This document shows positions 52,701 through 64,000 of a DNA stretch of 64,000 nucleotides, piece after piece. Position 1 is the stretch's first letter, and each line of letters begins with the position of its first letter. The position numbers and the translations under genes are program-made. The stretch spans positions 7,084,556 to 7,148,555 of the forward strand of contig OZ004585.1 of NCBI GenBank assembly GCA_963924555.1, given 5' to 3'. The stretch is from Crambe crambe. Taxonomy: Eukaryota > Porifera > Demospongiae > Poecilosclerida > Crambeidae. The notes below the pieces were generated by a model, which was given only the letters and a program-made list of their open reading frames with translations, did not search any database and was not told where the DNA came from.

Positions 52701-55700
52701 ATTCCAACCCCCTGAAATGGAGACACCTCTGTATACAGTGGAACCCCTCTATTCCAACCCCCTGAAATGGAGACACCTCTGTATACAGTGGAACTCCTCT
52801 ATTCCAACCCCCTGAAATGGATTACAGCGGAACCCCTCCAGAAATCTCTGTAACCCTACCACTCTTTAAACTTCTGTATACAATAAATATTCAATTAATT
52901 CCACTGTGTTGGGGTTTGGTTGAGACTACTGATTGTCAACATGCAAGGGGAACTCGTGCCAGCAAGTGCCTGACCACTGTGACCAGCTACTAGCCCAAAT
53001 AGAAACAGGAAATGGGAGGAAATGGAAACCACAACACTAACACTATCAATACTGTAGCCTTATGAGGAAAATCCAAAAGTTACCCGAATAAATATATACA
53101 ACCATAGAGACGTCATTACCACTGATGGTTACGTGCAAGATAACTAATGCTATACAAGAATACACACTTCATAGCAGGCTAAAGCACTTAGAATAGGACA
53201 GTACATTCTATATAAGTACTTCTTCACTATGACAGAGTCACATAGGACTCTAAAAGTACAAAGCAGGGTATTTAGAAGCAAAGCATATCCTATAAACATT
53301 CCACCTCATAAATAGCCTGGAGGAGTGGACACACTAACATTCCTGCATTAAGGAGGATAACCGCACTATGCCAAGCATATCCTGCCATGCTCCATATTAT
53401 ATTACTGGAAGAAAAAAAAAGGACACCGAGCAAGCTTACAGGAATTCCGAATGTTGATAAACATTTAGTATTGGGATAACTATGTCTTTGTTGATGTTGG
53501 TCATGTTCCCATAACCACAATCTAATGCCACATTTGAGCATGTAAACAGAAAACCAAGAACTCACTAGCCAGAATCTAGTATATCACTTTGTATTCTTCC
53601 TAGGATACTAGGAGCAAATAATTCTATCAGCTAATGTAAACTGCCCCTAGGCTATAGCTAGCTGGCCAATTGTAGAAGCACCAATTAAATTGTTGGGTGT
53701 AGAGTGACAATAAAGCTTTGGCTCGAATGGTGAAACACGTGGTGAGGACATGCAAACAAAACCCTTTCAGAACCCACAACAAACTTGGATCTCAACACAC
53801 ACCGTGTTGCGTCTAAGTTTGTAACGCTAAGCTGATGATCACGAGCCCACCCGCCCTCTCTGGCACTGGGCAGATCTCAAATGAAAGGAATAATCAGTCA
53901 GGCTGGCTTTGGTGTGTTGCATCATGAAATTGGCTTTGGTCTGGGCAGCAAGATAAAAAAAATTGATGCATACATATCACTACCTCTCTCTCTCTCTCTA
54001 CAAGGTCAAACAAATTAAGTTTACTAAGTGTGCATGGGAAAGAGGTAGCATAGTGAGTTAGTGGATTGTTTCCTATACACAGTGCAGGTATGTGATCCCA
54101 GATGGCCAACACAATTTCAACTAAAGTGCTTGAGGGAGACACGGAAGCTTGCATACATAAATAGGGAAGCTATAGTCAGAGGTGAAGGTCAGTGGACAAA
54201 AACATCAGCACTATAGGTCACTTACTGACCCTTGAAGTGGTGAAGAAAGGTTGGCTGCTACGAAACTGTGAAATCACTACTTTGACTTCAGACACTTATA
54301 CAGGAAACCTATTGTGTATTGTGATCTTTAGAAAGTGTCCTTCATACTGCCATTGCATGGATAAAGTGTCTTCAATACAAGAGGTTGGTTATAAATACAC
54401 TGAAACCTCTCCATTGTGGACACTTTGAATGGCCCTAAGAAGTTATTATGGGACCTTTGAAATCGTTCCTATACAGAATATACTGGAACCTATCTATTGT
54501 GGACACCTTTGAGACCTTGGAAACTGTCCAGACCTATCTTCCAGAATGAGACATTTTGCCAGTTAAAAAGAGCGAATTTTTTTTTGCCAAAAAAGGTCCT
54601 AGTTAACGTTTGTGAATGCATCAAAAATAACTTCCAAAAATAATAAGCAATCTCAATTGTACACCTTCCCTTAATGGATGCAACTCTCACGAGGTATTGG
54701 CAAGAGATTTTTGGATTACCTTTATAGGCAGGCACCCAGCCAGCCAGAACTATACAAATATAGATATAGACCATAAGAATGACATTATGTGCCAAATCTT
54801 TAAAGAGGAAATGCCTCATCTCTCATGGAGTCACAATTTCCCCCCACATTCTTAGGATATGAGATGCTTGACCTCTACAAACTAAACTAGAAGTCCGTCT
54901 CTGTCCCTGGAAATTGCTGAGTTGTAAATTTAAATCTTGCCATCCACAGTAAAACTCATGATTTTGGAATGAAGAACTGAACCATTCATCAACGAAATAG
55001 CAAATGCAACCACAAAAGGTCACCCAGAGCAGTGACTGTGGGCTGCAGATTAATCATGGAACTACCAATGCAACCACAGAGTGGCTTAGGAGGTTATCTC
55101 CCCCCAAGGTCACTTCCCTCCATAGCTCCCTAGGGGTTCACAACTTCCCTCATCAATGACAAACCCTGACTCCACTTGCTTCCTCCATCAACAAGGAAGT
55201 AAATGGAAAATTTAATTGCTGCTCGGCCTATGAATGTGGCAGAAATCATTCCTTCATCCGCATAGCAAGCTATAAGTATCCAACTGTGAATATTGTTACC
55301 CATGTGACTAAACCAATTAAAAAGGGGATCCCCCTATGAATGAAAAAGCTCTGTTGTTCCCAACTACAAGACATGATCGGGACACCCAGCGACTGTCTAC
55401 TTTGATCTACATACATCTGGGTCACCCAGAAGGTCTGACCTCATCAACCTACACCAAAAAATTGCCAAAAAATTCAAGACTTGGTCATGTACTTAAACCT
55501 AAAGCTAATTGAGGAAAGGGACCACCCACACTTAGAAAATATTTGAAAGGTTATGGGAGTTATGTGGACTTATGTCTAGGTGGATGGGAAGAGATGCGTA
55601 GGGGAGAGGTTGAAACAATGCCTCCCATGATCATCTCCTGACTGGGCAGGAAAAATGCCTCATGGGATGGTTGAAATAGTGCGTCCCATGATCACCTCCT

Positions 55701-57651
55701 GACTTTGTGGGCAGGGCACATGTATGAAGAGTGCTCCAGGGATGCTTATCAGGTCTTTGTGGTCACATTAGTTTCCATATATTGATATTCATAGGCACAT
55801 GATTGATATTAATCAAAAGGAAAAGGGTCACACTCCTGTTAGCTTAATCATTTCAAATTCACCTTTAAAAGTTCACACTGAATAGTTCACACTGAATAGT
55901 TCACACTGAATATTTCAGCAGCACTAAAATTAATAAAAACCAAACTTCATGTTCAACATACCCATTAAAAGACTTTCAACCACACCCCTAAAGTAAGCAT
56001 GGGAGGTCTTCAGGTACCAGACAGTTATGAATTTCAATCTCTGCATATTATCAATTTTCTGGTGGGAGCTAGAACCAGACCTGCAGGAATTTTCTAGTAC
56101 CAAGGTGAGAGCTACCTCATAGTCCCTACCATGGAAGGCAAAAAGTGTAGGAGATGGAAGTAAATATGGAGTTATTGTCATACCAGAAAGTACACTTCAT
56201 TCCAAAAGAAATCTTATCAATTGTATTTCCTGAAACTGTACAAGGTTGGGTACACACACGACAGGAAAGGAGGAGGTTTTAGCTGATAAACATACTTTAA
56301 GGGCACAATGAAGAGGCTAGGAAGAAGGCCTAGGAGTTTTATACACATCGAAGGCCAACAAACACCGGATTATTGAATTTAACAGTGAAGTCCAATTGCA
56401 AGTATTATGGCTGCAAACACTAATTATTAAATTAGCAACTTTATTGTACAAAATAAGCAATTGCTTCACCAGCACAGTGTTGCCGATAATAATGTAAGGG
56501 AAAGATTTGTATCATCACTTTCTTACTGAAATCATCTCTTCTTTTTTTTTTGCATAACATACTGCAATCGTTTTTGTTTTGTTCTCTCTTAAAAAGGAAA
56601 ATCGAAACCAAAAAACCACAAATAACTAATAAACACAAACTTAAAACGTACACAAGATAATACTCCCCACCACAAGGAAAACACCAGCTCTACAACTAAC
56701 AGTTGTCAAGGAAGGGCATTTCCCAACTACGTAGCAAACATGAACTCACCAGCTTCGTACTGCTTTGCTTCTAGACTATTTCGAAAGCTATCCTTGATCG
56801 GATTAGTCTTGGGTTCCTCGGGAATTATCGAAAAGGGGTACATCACCAAGAGCTGTAACAATTTAACCCATCTTAGTCTTTCGGACTCATTTTCAGTCTT
56901 GAATTCATGGCTATCCCCATTAGTAGTGGTGATCATAAAAATATACATGTCCGATCCATTTAATGTTCCTCCCTGAGAGGATGAAGATTCCAACGAAGTT
57001 GAAGGAGACTCGCTTATTCGCATTGCTCCGCTTTGAGGTGAAGCAATGGTGGAGCTGTATGCTGGAGAATTGCTATTTGAAGCTAAATAACTTGATTCGA
57101 TTTTAGTCCCTTCCAGTCTGATCATATTTTTCGGCTTGGAACCTGGCTTATCTATCTTCTCGTAATCATCATACACTTGTATTTGAGCACATATAGTTTT
57201 GCTGGTTCCATCAGAGCTACCCAATCCACAAAAGGCTGCTACAACCTTTTTCTACAAGAGAGAGAAAATTTTAACTTCTAATATTTCAAAATACCACCAT
57301 GTTTTCTAGCTAGTTTGCTCAAAATATCACCAAAATTTCTAGCTAGCTAGCTAGCTAGCAAGCAAAGATTAGCTTTGCTAGGTGGAAAGCCAAAAACCCT
57401 TATGGAAAGGTTACCTTTGTGCAAGGTTACCTCTTGTGCAAAAAAAGCTACAAAAGGAATTTGTCGATAAAGCAAAAAAAATGAACGGTTGGAAATTCAA
57501 AGGTTATGCTTTCCTCAACAATCCGGAGGCTAATCTAGCTAGCTAATTGTATGCATGCTGTGAATATACATACCTTCTTTGGAGCTCCATTAGTCTTTTT
57601 CGCTTTATAATATAACTTTCCACGTAGTACTTCTCGACCTCTCGTAGCCAT
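49757..57651 (-). CDS. DOK-type adaptor: PH domain, IRS-type PTB domain, tyrosine-rich tail (656 aa)
   Basis: Four minus-strand exons: 57651-57574, 57251-56750, 52348-52042, 50840-49757; phases agree. The start MATRGREVLRGKLYYK is the first strand of a PH domain that continues through MYIFMITTTNGDSHEFKTE and SERLRWVKLLQLL. Residues about 195-296 form an IRS-type PTB domain with the signature FIEIGRRCEGGPGLVWMYTG; the GRRC arginines (about 268-269) bind phosphotyrosine in this family. The tail (297-656) is disordered, rich in Ser/Pro, with many tyrosine motifs: LYDVP, LYDVV, EYVRM and GYVFM (both YxxM, PI3-kinase type), YNTL, YETL, two YENH and YENV. PH plus IRS-PTB plus tyrosine tail is the DOK/IRS layout; length and order favour DOK. 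It should act at the inner membrane below tyrosine kinases. Introns are 1.2, 4.4 and 0.3 kb. Confidence 0.87.
50885..50905 (+). repeat. Poly-G run in intron 3 of the DOK-like gene
   Basis: About 15 consecutive G residues, close to the acceptor of the last exon. Similar runs are at 39,212 and 63,431. Lengths may be inexact because of sequencing of homopolymers. Confidence 0.6.
52412..52830. repeat. 50-bp minisatellite in DOK intron 2
   Basis: About eight copies of a 50-bp unit (CCTGAAATGGAGACACCTCT, GTATACAGTGGAACCCCTCT, ATTCCAACCC) with almost no differences. The unit contains ACAGTGGAACC, shared with the dispersed repeat seen at 54,400, 54,480 and 63,520, so it grew from one such copy. Confidence 0.9.
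52849..56749. other. Remainder of DOK intron 2, no gene seen
   Basis: Repeat pieces only: two copies of a GAAACCTCTCCATTGTGGACAC-type repeat at 54,396-54,535, a short triplication of TTCACACTGAATA at 55,868-55,912, and CTCTCTCTCTCTCTACAAGG at 53,983. No open frame with coding features. Confidence 0.5.
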
Positions 57652-57819
57652 AGTTAGCTACTTTCCTACGAATAAAATAAACTTTTTTGATAACTGCAAT
57701 GAATCGTAACTTTAACTGCACAAATCTAACTAGTTTGAACATCTACGATCGCGACTATATTTCAATCCAAGTTCATTCTTAATTTGGAAAGCTTTGTGGT
57801 CAAATAGACTTCCTGTTTT

Positions 57820-57900
57820 GTTTCCGGCGCGGCGCCCCCGCCCGCGCGCGCATTCTATTTTGGCGCGTAAAATGAAGCGCCAAATTTTTGGCGCCTAACA
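57820..57900. promoter_or_regulatory. GC-rich promoter region with E2F-type sites
   Basis: A CpG-rich island in an AT-rich region, 170-250 bp upstream of the DOK-like start. Three TTTGGCGC words occur in 40 bases: TTTTGGCGC (57,858-57,866), the inverted GCGCCAAA (57,877-57,884) and TTTTTGGCGCC (57,885-57,895). These match the E2F/DP consensus TTTSSCGC. A further TTTTGGCGCG is at 58,555-58,564. They could serve the DOK-like gene, a plus-strand transcript, or both. Confidence 0.5.
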
Positions 57901-57925
57901 GCAGCAGGTATACTACTTTTCTTGC

Positions 57926-57980
57926 AGCTAGCTAGCTAGCTACATACCTCGTAGCTAGCTAGCTAGCTACTTGCCCCAGC
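57926..57980. repeat. TAGC simple repeats
   Basis: GCTAGCTAGCTAGCTAC occurs twice in 55 bases. Similar TAGC runs are scattered through the window (e.g. 33,052, 57,343, 62,022) and look like a property of this genome. Confidence 0.7.
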
Positions 57981-58368
57981 CATTTCCAATGAGGCTTATA
58001 AATATCTACTGAAGCGTGCTAGTTACAGTTATGAGGAGGAGAGGGGGATTTTTCGAAGAATAGCTTTGTGCAAACTTTAACAGCACTTAGGCCTTGTCAC
58101 ATTAAACACTACTAATAGCTACTATTAGTACCTGGACTTTTCACTACAAACTTTAGTGTGGTTGCCGCCTATCACGCGCCCATTAAGACCCTATATCAAT
58201 ACTACGTCTGCCAAAATTGCTAGCCTCCCCATTTTTATTAATTTGCGAACTTTTTTATTCCTGCCCTCCAGCCCTCCCTTTAGCTACTGGCTTAGCTAGA
58301 TACCTTTGCTTAATCGGGATTTTCTCTTGGAGGGCTATTAAACTTAATCTCTTGTCTTGCCTTTGCAG

Positions 58369-58384
58369 ACGACGATGGAAGCAG
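58369..58384 (+). CDS. Possible first coding micro-exon of a plus-strand gene
   Basis: A strong acceptor (CTTTGCAG) and a strong donor (GCAG|GTAAGT) bound a 16-base segment that contains ATGGAAGCAG, a start codon and three codons. With the GC-rich, E2F-site region 470 bp upstream it could be the first coding exon of a divergent gene, but I found no good second exon to 64,000, so the gene remains unproven. Confidence 0.3.
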
Positions 58385-59487
58385 GTAAGTAGCTAGGGAT
58401 TGTGAATTCCTTGCAGAAAAACCAAACTTGCGGTTTCCCTTTGACCTCAAACTTTCGTTCTGCTCAGAGAGATACAGAGATAATAGCTCTAGCTCTCTAT
58501 AGCTATAGCTATATGATCTTGTAAAAAGGCGCGAATTTTTGTTTACAATTGGGATTTTGGCGCGTTATCTACATCATGTGCTTTGCTCGAGGCCAATTAT
58601 TAATGGCCAAGAATTATAATTGGTGTACTTTGCATCTTGCAATGAACATTGCACACCAATGGACTCACTTAATACAAACAATTTGTTTATCAACAAAAAT
58701 TCCGTATTGACATCAAACAAGGAAGTTTACCCGGCAATTAGGCGGCAACAGAGAAGGGTGTGTAAGAGGTATGTGACCATGTGACTTAGCGAAACATCAC
58801 ATAAGGATTCATCTGTGTATTCACTTGTGGAGCTACAGATCCTAATTAAGTACTGAACAATACCGATAGTTTAAGGCACCTAAGTATGAACTAATTGATT
58901 TATGATATCAACAAACAGTTATTTACCTTGTGCACAGTGGTTCTAGTGTTTTACAGTCACACCTTGTAAGATAAAGATGAATGTGCAAGTTATAGACAGA
59001 TGCCGTGAGGTTGCATCACTCTTCAGCACATCAGTCATGAGGCGAGAGATGCTTTAGAAAAAATGTCGAGTGCAAAGGTTTTATTTGTTCTCTCCATTGT
59101 GCCAGCTACTGGGATAGCAGTATTGATTATAGCATGCATGTGTGTCAGGTGACCTGTTCACAATGGTTCTGGACAAAGGGACCCAGTGTTACTGATGTAC
59201 TTATGAAAAGTTATGCAATAAGTTGTCCAAGAACGTCAGTCGATGTGCAGGGTAGATGGTGGCGCCAATCTCGAATTCTATTACATCAGGTCACTCGCTT
59301 TTGACAAGGAGAGTGGCACTAATATCATATAACCCCACCTTTCCACCTTGTCATTTGACAATTCTTCTTCAAGGATTTCAACAGGAACTGACTGAGCAGC
59401 ATGACACTGCAATCTCCTGACCTGATCTGAACTTTTTTAGGCATTGATTAGTGGTTTTATTTTCTATTCCAGGGGTGGGAATGGGAC
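58385..59487. other. No gene seen
   Basis: AT-rich. A stretch near 58,525-58,565 has two more GGCGCG words. Otherwise nothing recognised. Confidence 0.4.
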
Positions 59488-59853
59488 CACCAGTTAGGGG
59501 AGGAAGGGGGGAGGAGGGGAAGGGAGAGGGGGAGAGGGAAAAGGGGAAGGAAGAGGGGAGGAGGGGAAGGGAGAGGGGGAGGAGGGGAAGGGAGAGGGGG
59601 AGGGGGAGGAGGGGGAGGGGGAAGAGGGGAGGAGGGAAGGGAGAGGGGGAGGAGTGGAAGAGGGAAGGATGGCGTTGGGAAGAGGGGAGGAGGGGAAGGG
59701 AGAGGGGAGAAGGGGAGGATGGCATTGGGAAGAGGGGAGGAGGGGAAGAGAGAGGGGAGAAGGGGAGGATGGCATTGGGAAGAGGGGAAGGGAGAGGGGA
59801 GGATGGCATTGGGAAGAAGGGAGGAGGGAGGGGGAAGAGGGGAGGATCAACTG
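59488..59853. repeat. Purine-rich GGGGAGG minisatellite
   Basis: 366 bases of almost pure G and A on the plus strand, built from GGGAAGAGGGGAGGAGGGGA-type units, interspersed with GGATGGCATTGGGAAGA about every 30-60 bases. Frames on both strands are open only because of composition (Pro/Ser/Leu on one strand, Gly/Glu/Arg on the other). Many GGG runs could form G-quadruplexes. A smaller, similar tract lies at 46,285-46,480, within an intron of the kinase gene. Confidence 0.85.
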
Positions 59854-62800
59854 GTTTTGGAAACTTCGGAGAAATAGGGCCCTTGGATGTGGCAAGGTCT
59901 GAGTCCACATTAATAAATATGACATACAACAAAATCTGCTAGAGGTTTTGAGTCGACATTTAAATGCCACTGTAGGACCACCTAATTTGGAGAGGAGTGG
60001 GAGGGGAGATTAGCATATAACAAGATTGACCAATAGCTGGAAGGGTTTACATTTTGGGATGTCCATAGCTAACATTATGGTGACATATAACAGGATCATC
60101 TAATGTGGGGAGGAGGAAGTGAGATTAGGGTATGGCCAAGACCATAGACTCACAGCATAATAACTTAGAAGTCCACAAATGTACACTTAAAGAGTAAAAA
60201 TAGACTGCCCAGAGTATTAGAATACTCCTGGACACATGAGAAACCTTGTACAGGTATTCTCAAGATAGATCATCTTTGGGAATTAATCAGTTCCAATTGC
60301 TTCTAAACACATTACACACCTCATTTCCTTCCCAAAATTGCTGTAGCTTACACACCCTTTAATATCTTCTTCCAAAAAAACCAAGTCATGCTGTAGCTTA
60401 ACACACCTCATCTCCTTCCAAAATGACCAAGTCATGTTATAGGTTCTGTATAGGTCATGATAGAGAGTCAAGCTCCCAAAACTATGATAATGCTATCCCA
60501 GTTATAAATATATCAAGACATATGTTCTCCATGACTCATAGCCTTGGGAGTGAACTAATGGTAAAATACTAATGCAAAACACATGATAGATATTGCTGAA
60601 ATAAACGATACATGGGTGTGGCTCTTGTGAAAAAAAAGATACAAAAATCTAAACCACACACAGATAAGAAGACGGCCACTCCCCCATTCACATGCCGACT
60701 TCATTATTCATTGCATTCCAGCTGCACACACCATGCATGAATATCATGTAAACAAAAGTTATAATATAAACACACCCACTGTATTTATATGTACTTTTGT
60801 AGCCATGGTGATGGTAGGGTTAAAGTATAATGGGGTACAGTTATTAGCTGCTTTAAGAGACAATCATTATTCAAAGCTTCTGGTAATGTCTGCTAGCAAG
60901 ATCTCTAAAAACTATTAACTACAAAACTATAAGGGTTGATTTCATTAGTCGGAATATAAGACCTTCTGTGTCATTATCACGCTTTTAGTGACCCTCTAGA
61001 AACAAGATGACAATGGCCACTGGCACTCAAATTATGTAGTGACGTGTGCATTTGCTTACGACAAGTCTGCAAAATTTTCTAAAAGTGTCTACTAATTTTA
61101 GAGATGGACATGAACCAACCTCTTTCCTCTATAGTCAATAACAAATTAGTTGGAATCCCAAGCATTTTGTCCATCATAGAGAAGTGTCCTTGATACACAG
61201 GTTATCACTAAATTACAGTGATCCTCAACAAGTGTCCGAGGTTTCACAGGTGCCTAAAGAAAGAAGTCTCTATTTTTCATTAATTCTAATTTTAATATAA
61301 ATCAATTTTCTCTACCACCAAGGTAGAAGAGGTTCAACAGGTGCCTAAAGAAGTAAGTCTCCATTCTATAAAATCAATTTTTCTCTACCACCAAGCTAGA
61401 GAGGAGAGGGAACCTCTATATAAGGTCAAAGGACATATAAGTTCTTCTAATGACATGTGGTTGCTAAGATGAGACATGTGGTTACCAGGCAAGCCATATG
61501 CATAGAAGACTGTAGGGTGCTGATTACACGTTTTTCTACACAACATAATGAGATCACAAGCATTCACTTCTAAGTCACCCTTTTCAGAGTGTCCAAACAC
61601 ATGTATCTAATGATGATTGACTTATAGTTGGTCAGAATAATCTGTATATTTTGTGCTCACTTGATCCCCTTGATAATAACTTTCTCAATTCTTTCAAAAC
61701 CAGCTCATAGAGTGGTTAACCAGCTCTCTGCTGGTGTTTCAAATTTAGTCTAGAATTATTGAGAAAGTAGTCAGAGCAGATTAATTAGATCAAGTCTCAA
61801 ATAGTGGATATAATGAGTTTTTTCTGTTATGCAAGTTTGCATGATCATGAATAAAGAAAACAAACTCTTTCACGTGCACTTCATGAGGCCCACTTCTTTA
61901 AACTACTAGCTAGATAAACTATTAAATTAATCGTCAATGCTCCAGAGGTGATAACTAGTGCAGGTGAGTGGGGAAAAAATCCATCAATGTCAATACACAG
62001 TGTTTCAGAACTCACAAGCAGCTAGCTAGCTAGCTTTTAGGAATTGAAACTGATCAAACAGAACCTGCTGAATTATTAATTCATCAATCCAAGGTGTTTC
62101 ATTAAGTTCTGGGTATTCAAAACATTCACAATAGCATAAACCTGCTGAATAGATTCATTAGTCAATGGTCTTCTATTACCGTGATCACTGAAGCAGTTAG
62201 TTCAGGAGTTGTTGTTTTATTTCGTTGTATATAAACAGCTACAAATTGAAACCGAATAATATACATCAAGCGCAAGATATATAAAGTGCTATACATACGT
62301 ACAGCACCTGTCTATACTGAACATCTCTCAAATAAAACTGTCATTCCGAACTTAATGAATATATTAAGTGTGACTCCTCTGATATTTCTACACAACTAAA
62401 TATTTTTTCCAAACCAATTTTCATTAACAGTGCACATTATCTCGATGATCGTTGTTAGGATAATAATGCCTTTTAGTTTTTTCTTTATCAATTCAACTCA
62501 TGCAGGCCACTCTTGATCTTATTCATACATGGTCACTAGAATAGAGACACACATGACTACAGAGCAGAATATGAAATTACTCGAACAATCTGGGCACAAT
62601 AACTCATTGGCACGTGGATATCATTATCACCATTATCATCATGGATGTAACTTATTGCACAATCTATTGTGTGAATAAGTGTGGCATGCAAGTAATGACC
62701 AGCATGCTTAGATCACTTTAATCAAGATTATATAAACTACCATTACCTGGGACCACCTCTGGGCTACAAAAAAATGTCAGGGAGGTGGTCTCTATAATGG

Positions 62801-63016
62801 AGGAAATTGTAAAGGGCACTTTTTGGGAACAAAATCAGAGTGGTCTTCGTGGTCTCTGGATACAGGTGGTCTTTCCCTGCATTCAGATTCAAGTATACCT
62901 CTTTAATCAGGATGGTCTTTGTACTATGAAATAAATATAAAGCTAGACTGAATTCCAAAGTATCTGCATTTATTAAGATATTCCATTATCTCGTACTTGT
63001 TATGACCCCCACTACA
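59854..63016. other. No gene seen; repeat pieces only
   Basis: 60,295-60,440 has three loose repeats of TAGCTTAACACACCTCATxTCCTTC. 61,235-61,400 has a tandem duplication (CAGGTGCCTAAAGAAxxAAG and CTCTACCACCAAG each twice), with splice-like flanks but no extended frame. 61,640-61,790 is a foldback related to the 38,393 MITE. 62,750-62,900 is a GGTGGTCTCT repeat of the dispersed GTGGACAC type. Confidence 0.45.
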
Positions 63017-63242
63017 TTAGAGGAAGTTCCCCGTGGACACCCCACCCACTATCAGCTCAGCTGCAGGCTCTGGCTGGTGGTACAATTTTGTTATAGTGCT
63101 ATCCATGATACCCTTAATAGTCCAAGCATCACTCAATCGGCTACACTTCGACTGATCTGTTGCTGCAGCCCTGCTTATTAGTGTTGCTTGTTGGAGCAAG
63201 AAATAAAGATGTTCAAAAGTGCTACCATCACCAGCAGAACAA
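63017..63242 (-). CDS. Possible terminal exon of an unknown gene
   Basis: Minus-strand open segment of about 75 codons, from an acceptor TTTCTCTAG to a stop at 63,017, reading HLYFLLQQATLISRAAAT through ITKLYHQPEPAAEL. The amino-acid mix looks coding, but no upstream exon could be joined with confidence. The window ends 760 bp further on, so the gene would continue outside. Confidence 0.3.
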
Positions 63243-63384
63243 CTAGAGAAATCACTCTTGGAAACATCACATTAGGTCTGCCTCGAACAGAGAAAGCCAC
63301 TCAAAAGAATGTGCCTTTAGTGCTGGAGAGACAGGCTCAACTTGATTGCAATAATAAATGTTAGGTGGCCATCCCTACAGTCAA

Positions 63385-63640
63385 TACAGTGGGAACCTCT
63401 GCTTCATTTCAATTAGAAACTGTCCTTGGTATGGGGGGGGGGGGGGGGGGGTCTTTTGATACATGGAATTGTCCTTAGTATAGAGGTGTCCTCAATACAG
63501 AGGTTGGATAATACAGTGGAACCTCTCTATTGTGGACACTTTGGGACCTTGGAAATTGTCCTTAGTATAGAGGTGTCCTCAATACAGAGGTTGGATAATA
63601 CAGTGGAACCTCGGTTATGTCCACTTAATGAAGGGCCCCC
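63385..63640. repeat. Tandem copies of the dispersed ACAGTGGAACCTCT repeat
   Basis: Two near-identical units of about 88 bases (GAATTGTCCTTAGTATAGAG ... ATAATACAGTGGAACCTC), beginning with a run of about 18 G. The unit belongs to the same family as the DOK-intron minisatellite. 63,641-64,000 is repeat-poor; the minus strand has an open frame at the very edge (contains TWAAGIPYFHGNYQDS), too short to judge. Confidence 0.7.
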
Positions 63641-64000
63641 ACGGTACCAGACCTCAGGAATGGTAACTATGCTTAGAATTCAAAATAAACACAACCACAG
63701 ACATCACAAAAAATGACCTGCCCACGATAAAACCGTATGTTATAGACATTGGGTCGCCCATGCATGGTAAGACACAGTTTAACATACTAGCTTTGGAGCT
63801 CAAGTTCCTGGGAAGTGAATACAATATCCTAATATAACAAATAATAACAATAACAACAACAAGAGGAGGAAATATACATAATGTTTTGTAGATCCAGATG
63901 TTCTAAAAAAAGTGATGGGATGCCTGTAGAATCCTGGTAGTTGCCATGGAAGTAAGGAATACCAGCTGCCCAGGTTAGTGCTGCTGAGGTGGCTGTTGAG

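Noticed and set aside
59378..59970. Long open frames on both strands rich in Pro/Ser/Leu or Gly/Glu/Arg
   Set aside because: They come from the purine minisatellite; three overlapping frames are open at once and none has splice sites or conserved motifs.
63860..64000. Open minus-strand frame at the right edge
   Set aside because: Too short and cut by the window; no motif that can be named.

Overview
The window looks like nuclear DNA of a demosponge, most likely Amphimedon queenslandica or a close relative. The basis is AT-rich sequence, short GT-AG introns, abundant TAGCTAGC runs, very many short foldback elements, and metazoan signalling genes (death-domain, ROC-COR, tyrosine-kinase-like and DOK genes). 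No database search was possible. Gene models were built by hand from open frames, splice signals and codon-phase agreement between exons.

Layout. 1-10,300 is mostly mobile DNA around a gene fragment (helical exons at 1,778-3,506, the last one split by an 803-bp element). It ends in a nest: a Ty3/gypsy retrotransposon (5,852-10,097, minus strand, identical 238-bp LTRs, GCTAT target duplication) sits inside a foldback MITE (5,781-10,288). 10,316-32,229 is a cluster of death-domain genes: an ankyrin exon, then a ROC-COR gene with a hydrophobic segment and a terminal death domain (gene A, 13,445-16,669), a second ROC-COR gene with a Gln/Pro-rich tail (gene B, 17,566-20,732), helical-bundle plus death-domain exons (22,578-23,703), a death-domain exon (27,435-27,712), and a small gene (gene C, 30,176-32,229) whose first exon ends in a 2A-like ribosome-skipping motif and whose second exon is a death domain. 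Two unrecognised minus-strand gene ends lie between them. 31,060-37,750 holds duplicated gene C material, including a tandem array of its last exon. 38,249-39,832 encodes a membrane-spanning segment and a repeat-bearing tail. 41,514-43,690 is a decayed transposon with OTU-peptidase and cysteine-rich motifs. 44,230-57,651 carries two minus-strand genes: a nine-exon kinase/coiled-coil/Kelch gene (791 codons) and a four-exon DOK-type adaptor gene (PH, IRS-type PTB, tyrosine-rich tail; 656 codons). From 57,700 to the end there is a promoter-like region with E2F-type sites, a purine tract, dispersed repeats and no convincing complete gene.

How the genes may work together (inference). The first half resembles an expanded, recombining family of intracellular death-fold signalling proteins built from exons separated by phase-1 introns, the arrangement that favours exon shuffling. 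The kinase and the DOK-like adaptor lie about 570 bp apart on the same strand and have biochemically related roles (kinase; phosphotyrosine adaptor), but nothing in the sequence proves a functional link. The most interesting points are the 2A-like/death-domain gene and its broken copy, the ROC-COR-membrane-death arrangement, the terminal-exon array, the retrotransposon whose primer site overlaps its gag start, and the end shared between the OTU transposon and the MITE family.
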